64,000 nucleotides of DNA, from positions 25,734,501-25,798,500 of the forward strand of contig NC_089039.1 in NCBI RefSeq assembly GCF_034140825.1, written 5' to 3'. Shown here in pieces: positions 60,168 to 64,000 of the stretch. Made by a program: the position numbers and the translations under genes. Position 1 is the stretch's first letter, and every line of letters begins with the position of its first letter. The stretch is from Oryza sativa Japonica Group (taxonomy: Eukaryota > Streptophyta > Magnoliopsida > Poales > Poaceae). The notes beneath the pieces were generated by a model. It did no database searches, was not told the origin of the DNA, and saw nothing but the letters and a program-made list of their open reading frames with translations.

Positions 60168-63100
60168 ATGGCCGCCGCCGGCGTGCCATTCTCCATCCGG
60201 TACACGCGCGTGCTACTGCATTGCCCGGACGCCCCGCATTGCGCGGCCGGGGTGGGGTGGGGGTGGCGCACTGACCTCGTGTGCGGTTTTTTTTGTTGTG
60301 TTTTTTTTTTCTGAAGGGGGTACGCGGCGCGGGCGCGGGCGGGGGCGGCGGACGAAGGGGGGAGATGCTGGCCGTTCGCGGGGAAGGCGGGGGCGCTGCC
60401 GCCGATGGAGGTGAGGGGGTTCCGGTGGTGGGAGGACGAGGCCGCCGCGCTGGCCGAGGAGGAAGGGGAGGAGGAGCGGAGGCTGGCGGCCAAGCGGCGG
60501 AAGCGCTCCATCGTCGAGCTCTTCGCCGCCGTGCCCAAGGTCGTCGCCGCCGCCGACGAGGGGCTCGGGAGGGGGAAGCGTGTCAGGAGGAAGCTCGACA
60601 AGGGGGACCCGCCGGCGGTCGGGGTTGAGGCGGCGAAGAAGAAGGGGTTCAGGAAGCAGAAGGTTCTAGTTGAGATCGGCGTCAGAAAAAAAGTAAGGTT
60701 TCATACCACATTGCATTACCTACTTCAGTTAATTTCCTAATAATGTTTAGTATCTCTATAGATTGTTTGCTGCTCCATCCGTTTTATATTATATATCGTT
60801 TTGACTCTTTTAGTCAAACTTTTTTTTTAATTTTGATTAAGTTTGTAGAAAAATATAGCAACGTTTCTAACATAAAACAAACATATTATCAAAATATATC
60901 CAATGCTATATTTGGTTTTATAGATGTCGCTAAACTTTTTTTATAACCTAAAAAAGTCAAACCTAAAAAAGGTTTGATTAGGAAAAAAGTCAAATCAACT
61001 TATGATATTAAACGGAGGGAGTACTACTCAATACAACACCCTGAGAGGCATGGATGTTTCTTGCTCTTATCATTTAGCTGCAAATAAAACAGGCTTTGCA
61101 TTCTGAGAAGTTCAAGGTATGCTTACTAACGTTGTACTTATCGAAGCCATGAGAGAAGTGATGGATTATAACACAATGACTTTCTGGGAATATAACACTG
61201 AGGAATCACAACTAAAAGTTGATGTGGGTCTCTGTTGAATGTGCTTGCACAATCCTACACTCGTGGGCGGTTGATTGGCTAAACCAGTAGTTTAGCCAGG
61301 CTGTAGGTTTCATGTACCGAACTGCAGTTTAGCTAAAGTTGGAGGTCCTGCTTAGATGTCCTTGTTGTCACCTTACATTTTAGCTAGAGTGGACAAGTGG
61401 CTATCAGATTCTTGTCGCCTTTATCTGTCTTGATATTCCAATGCTTTGATCCTGTTTTAAATTCACTCAAGCATTGTACTGCTTGTAATGGCAATATCTG
61501 AATTTCTATATATGTTACTATCTGGTGACTCCCATTTTCACAGTTTTCTTCTGTTGCTACTAGGCTTGTTTAGTACTCCCTGCGATCATAAATATTTGAC
61601 GTTTAGGACAGGATTTGATCAAACTTTTGAAATTCCAACCATCAACTTTATATTAGAGTAAGTTTATAAAATCTAATATTTTTTGAGGTAAATCTACGTA
61701 TATAATTCTGTTTGTTTTTAAACTATGGATTGGAGAAATTATTGATGGCCGGAATTTTAAAAGTTTGACCAAATCTTGTCCTAAACGCCAAATACTTTTG
61801 ACCAGAGGGAATACACTGTTGTGCTGAACTACATCTCCATGATGATCTGTGCTTGTTTGTTCATTTCAGGGGAAAAATAGCAAGACAAAAGTCACCTCAG
61901 CTAGTATGTCGCAGTTGTTTCAAAATGCCATACAAAAGCAGAAGAAAAAATCTCTTAGCAAGAAAAAAGGAGTTCCATTGGAAAAGAAAAGCATGAAGGG
62001 AAACAAAACAACAACTTTAAGCAGCCAGAAGACTACAAAGAGTAGCTGTCATGTTCAAAGCATTCTTAAGAAACATTTGAAAACAGGAGTGGGCACACTA
62101 CTAAAAAACACAGATGTTATGTCTCCATCAAAGTCTTTACTCAAACCAAAGCGTGTTACCTTTTCTGATGACAATGACATACTTGGAAGGACAGACTCCC
62201 AACTTGGAGATGGCACAGAGAAATCACAGTTGTTACAAACATCCCAACAACACTACAAGGATGGTAAATCTCAGGGAGGTGACAATCACTGCAGTACATA
62301 TGAACCACAGTTCTCGTATCAACGAGCAGGTGCTATCGTGGATAGTGTTGAGGAGGATACCAGCTCTACTGTTCTGCTTACTAAATCAAAAGAGAAAACT
62401 ATATTGGCCAATCCAGTGGATCTGAATCATTGCTTAGAGATATCCAGTAGTGGTAGCTGTTTGAACTCTATTAATTCAGCTGTCCTATCAGGTCAGGTCC
62501 TTCCCCAAAACTTTGCTGGTGTGGGCTCTATTCCGAATGAAGGCTCAAATGTTCATGTTGGATTTCAAGCAGAAGAAAATCATCATAAATACCACGGATC
62601 ATCTGTTGGTGCTAGTTTAGCAGTCAAGGCGAGATCAAGCGATCTTATTAGGCGACAACTGCCTGAACCTTCTAGTTCTTGTTTTGTTGCTTCTCTCCGT
62701 GTAAATGATGGGAACAGAAGCAAAATGCTTCAGGAAAGGTTGACAGCACTTCATCCTAGGCTTATTAGATCGAAAGACATGGTGAACAGCATAAGCTCTT
62801 CTGCAGGATCAAACAAATCAACCGATGCACAAACTCCAAATTGTGTATCTGCATGCAGGAACATGCATAGTGAAGGCTATCAGGGGCTTCCTCTTAATTC
62901 ACATGGTGAATTTGTCAAGCTTCATCCTAGTGGCACAATCGATCCTAATGGGATGTTTAAGAGACAATTTCCGGTAGGGGATTACGTAAGACCTTCAGCA
63001 TTTCCAGCCTTTATCACACCTGAAACTTGCGTGGATTATGCCCATTTAAAAAGCAGCTATCAAGGACCACAATTTTGTGCAGTAGATACATTTGATTTTC

Positions 63101-64000
63101 AGTCAGAGCCTTATCATTCTCCTACAGCATCAGCTGCATATGGTATGGGTTTCAGACAGTCACCAAGTTCTGAAAGAATGGAGGTACATGGTTATGCAGT
63201 TCCTAGCAATAACGATCCATACAGCAACCAGCAAGAGCTTTCAGTGGGATGCTTTTGCCCTGCATTCACGGGACAAGGTAATCAAACACATAAGCCACTA
63301 GAGATGCAAAATTGCTTTCCTAGTCAGCATTATGAGCAGAACTCCCAGCCAGCTCCTGAAACAACAGTGCGCCTGATGGGCAAAAACTTCACTCTTGGAA
63401 CCAGCAGTAACCAATTCAGAGGTCTAGATAACAAGAATCCTTGTCCAAGTAAACAAAGTAGAGATGAAGATCATGGTACGTCCGCAAAAGCTTTTTCTCA
63501 GTTGTTTCATGGTACGCGTGTTGAGCCTCCTAGCACATTGAGAAATTCAAATGGAGGGGTGGAACATCCATCACGTTTTTCTTCTGTTCCGGAAGCTGAA
63601 CTAAGGTGTGGTCTTGATTCCTATAGTTTCAGAACAAGTGATCGCTATCAACAACCTCATCTAGCTGTTCAAAATAAGCTGTATGTTAACCCAGTGAGCA
63701 GGCACAATGAGTCTGAGCCATGGCAGCAGCAACTCCATGTGGAAAACCATATTCTTGGTGCTTCTGAACCCCAGCTCCTTGGTACTATGCACCTCAGACA
63801 GAGTAAAACTGCTGCAACAGTGCCATCTTACAGTCCAAAGCATAACTTTAGCAACTTAGTGGAAATAAGGCCAGCACGTTCTCAGTTCGCTTATTTTCCA
63901 CGGCAAAACGTAACACAGAGGACTCCAATATCATCTTTTTTGTCTGGTTACGCTGTTCAGAGCAGTCCTGGTTTGACAACTCCAACAAAGTTTACCTCCC
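60168..64000 (+). CDS. EMF1-like protein, 5' part (runs off the window)
   Basis: EMBRYONIC FLOWER 1 is a plant-specific nuclear protein that works with Polycomb group repressors to silence floral genes. Exons 60168-60199, 60317-60692 and 61870 to the edge join in frame, about 846 residues so far. The N-terminus FSIRGYAARARAG, then GGRCWPFAGK, a short gap and VRGFRWWEDE parallels my memory of Arabidopsis EMF1 (FSMRGF...KCWPF...PKFRWW). Next come basic patches (KRRKRSIVELFAAVPKV, KKKSLSKKKG), and KRVTFSDDND. The long Ser/Asn/Gln-rich third exon includes MSQLFQN and VRLMGKNFTLGT. A 24-nt microexon at 61093-61116 (ALHSEKFK) with correct splice signals could be included in frame. Two Stowaway MITEs sit in intron 2. 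Confidence 0.65.
60773..61021. mobile_element. Stowaway MITE in intron 2 of the EMF1-like gene
   Basis: The ends ctccatccgttttatattat and tgatattaaacggagggag are inverted. The right flank is TA (61022-61023) while the left reads TG, so the duplication has decayed. The interior (atagcaacgtttctaacata, aaacaaacatattatcaaaa) is the family also seen at 33910-34129. Confidence 0.8.
61576..61811. mobile_element. Stowaway MITE in intron 2 of the EMF1-like gene
   Basis: The ends ctccctgcgatcataaatat and caaatacttttgaccagagg are inverted, with TA at 61574-61575 and 61812-61813. The subterminal arms ttaggacaggatttgatcaa and tttgaccaaatcttgtccta are complementary. 236 bp. Confidence 0.87.

Overview
The window is nuclear DNA of a grass, almost certainly rice (Oryza). 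The evidence is split genes with GT-AG introns and TATA boxes, very GC-rich first exons, dozens of Stowaway (TA-flanked) and Tourist-like (TAA-flanked) MITEs, and protein sequences close to rice families. From memory, the order class II TPS - gamma-glutamyl hydrolase - haemoglobin - FT-like gene fits the long arm of rice chromosome 5. That placement is recall, not something I could check.

Layout, left to right: last exon of a PERK-type receptor kinase (+, 0.15-0.6 kb); Rab7 (+, 3.2-5.5 kb); a small membrane protein (+, 6.6-7.1 kb); Rab11/RabA (-, 7.9-9.6 kb); LAZ1/DUF300 membrane protein (+, 13.7-17.1 kb); tRNA-Ala(AGC) (17.8 kb); OVATE family repressor (-, 18.5-19.4 kb); class II trehalose-phosphate synthase (+, 24.3-28.3 kb); a retroposon-rich gap; a small secreted protein with a MITE-filled intron (+, 33.3-34.3 kb); gamma-glutamyl hydrolase with nine exons (-, 36.2-40.1 kb); a class 1 type haemoglobin (-, 41.4-42.5 kb) with a relict haemoglobin first exon 2 kb upstream; a 77-residue single-pass membrane protein (+, 45.6-47.8 kb); a 2H cyclic phosphodiesterase (+, 48.7-49.6 kb) convergent with an FT-like PEBP gene (-, 49.9-51.9 kb); 8 kb of transposon-rich DNA; and the 5' part of an EMF1-like gene (+, 60.2 kb to the window edge).

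The genes form no operon or pathway cluster. Shared themes are vesicle traffic (two Rab GTPases, LAZ1 at the vacuolar membrane) and developmental control (OVATE, FT-like, EMF1-like). No virus-derived element was recognised.

The points most worth a second look are: the haemoglobin exon 2 donor, where a GC donor keeps the distal histidine and an upstream GT donor deletes eleven residues that include it; the orphan frameshifted haemoglobin exon; the small secreted protein whose last 19 residues lie beyond a MITE-filled intron with two competing acceptors; a 781-bp inverted-repeat element with a minisatellite core; and a 1.5-kb GC-rich retroposon with a 14-bp target duplication.
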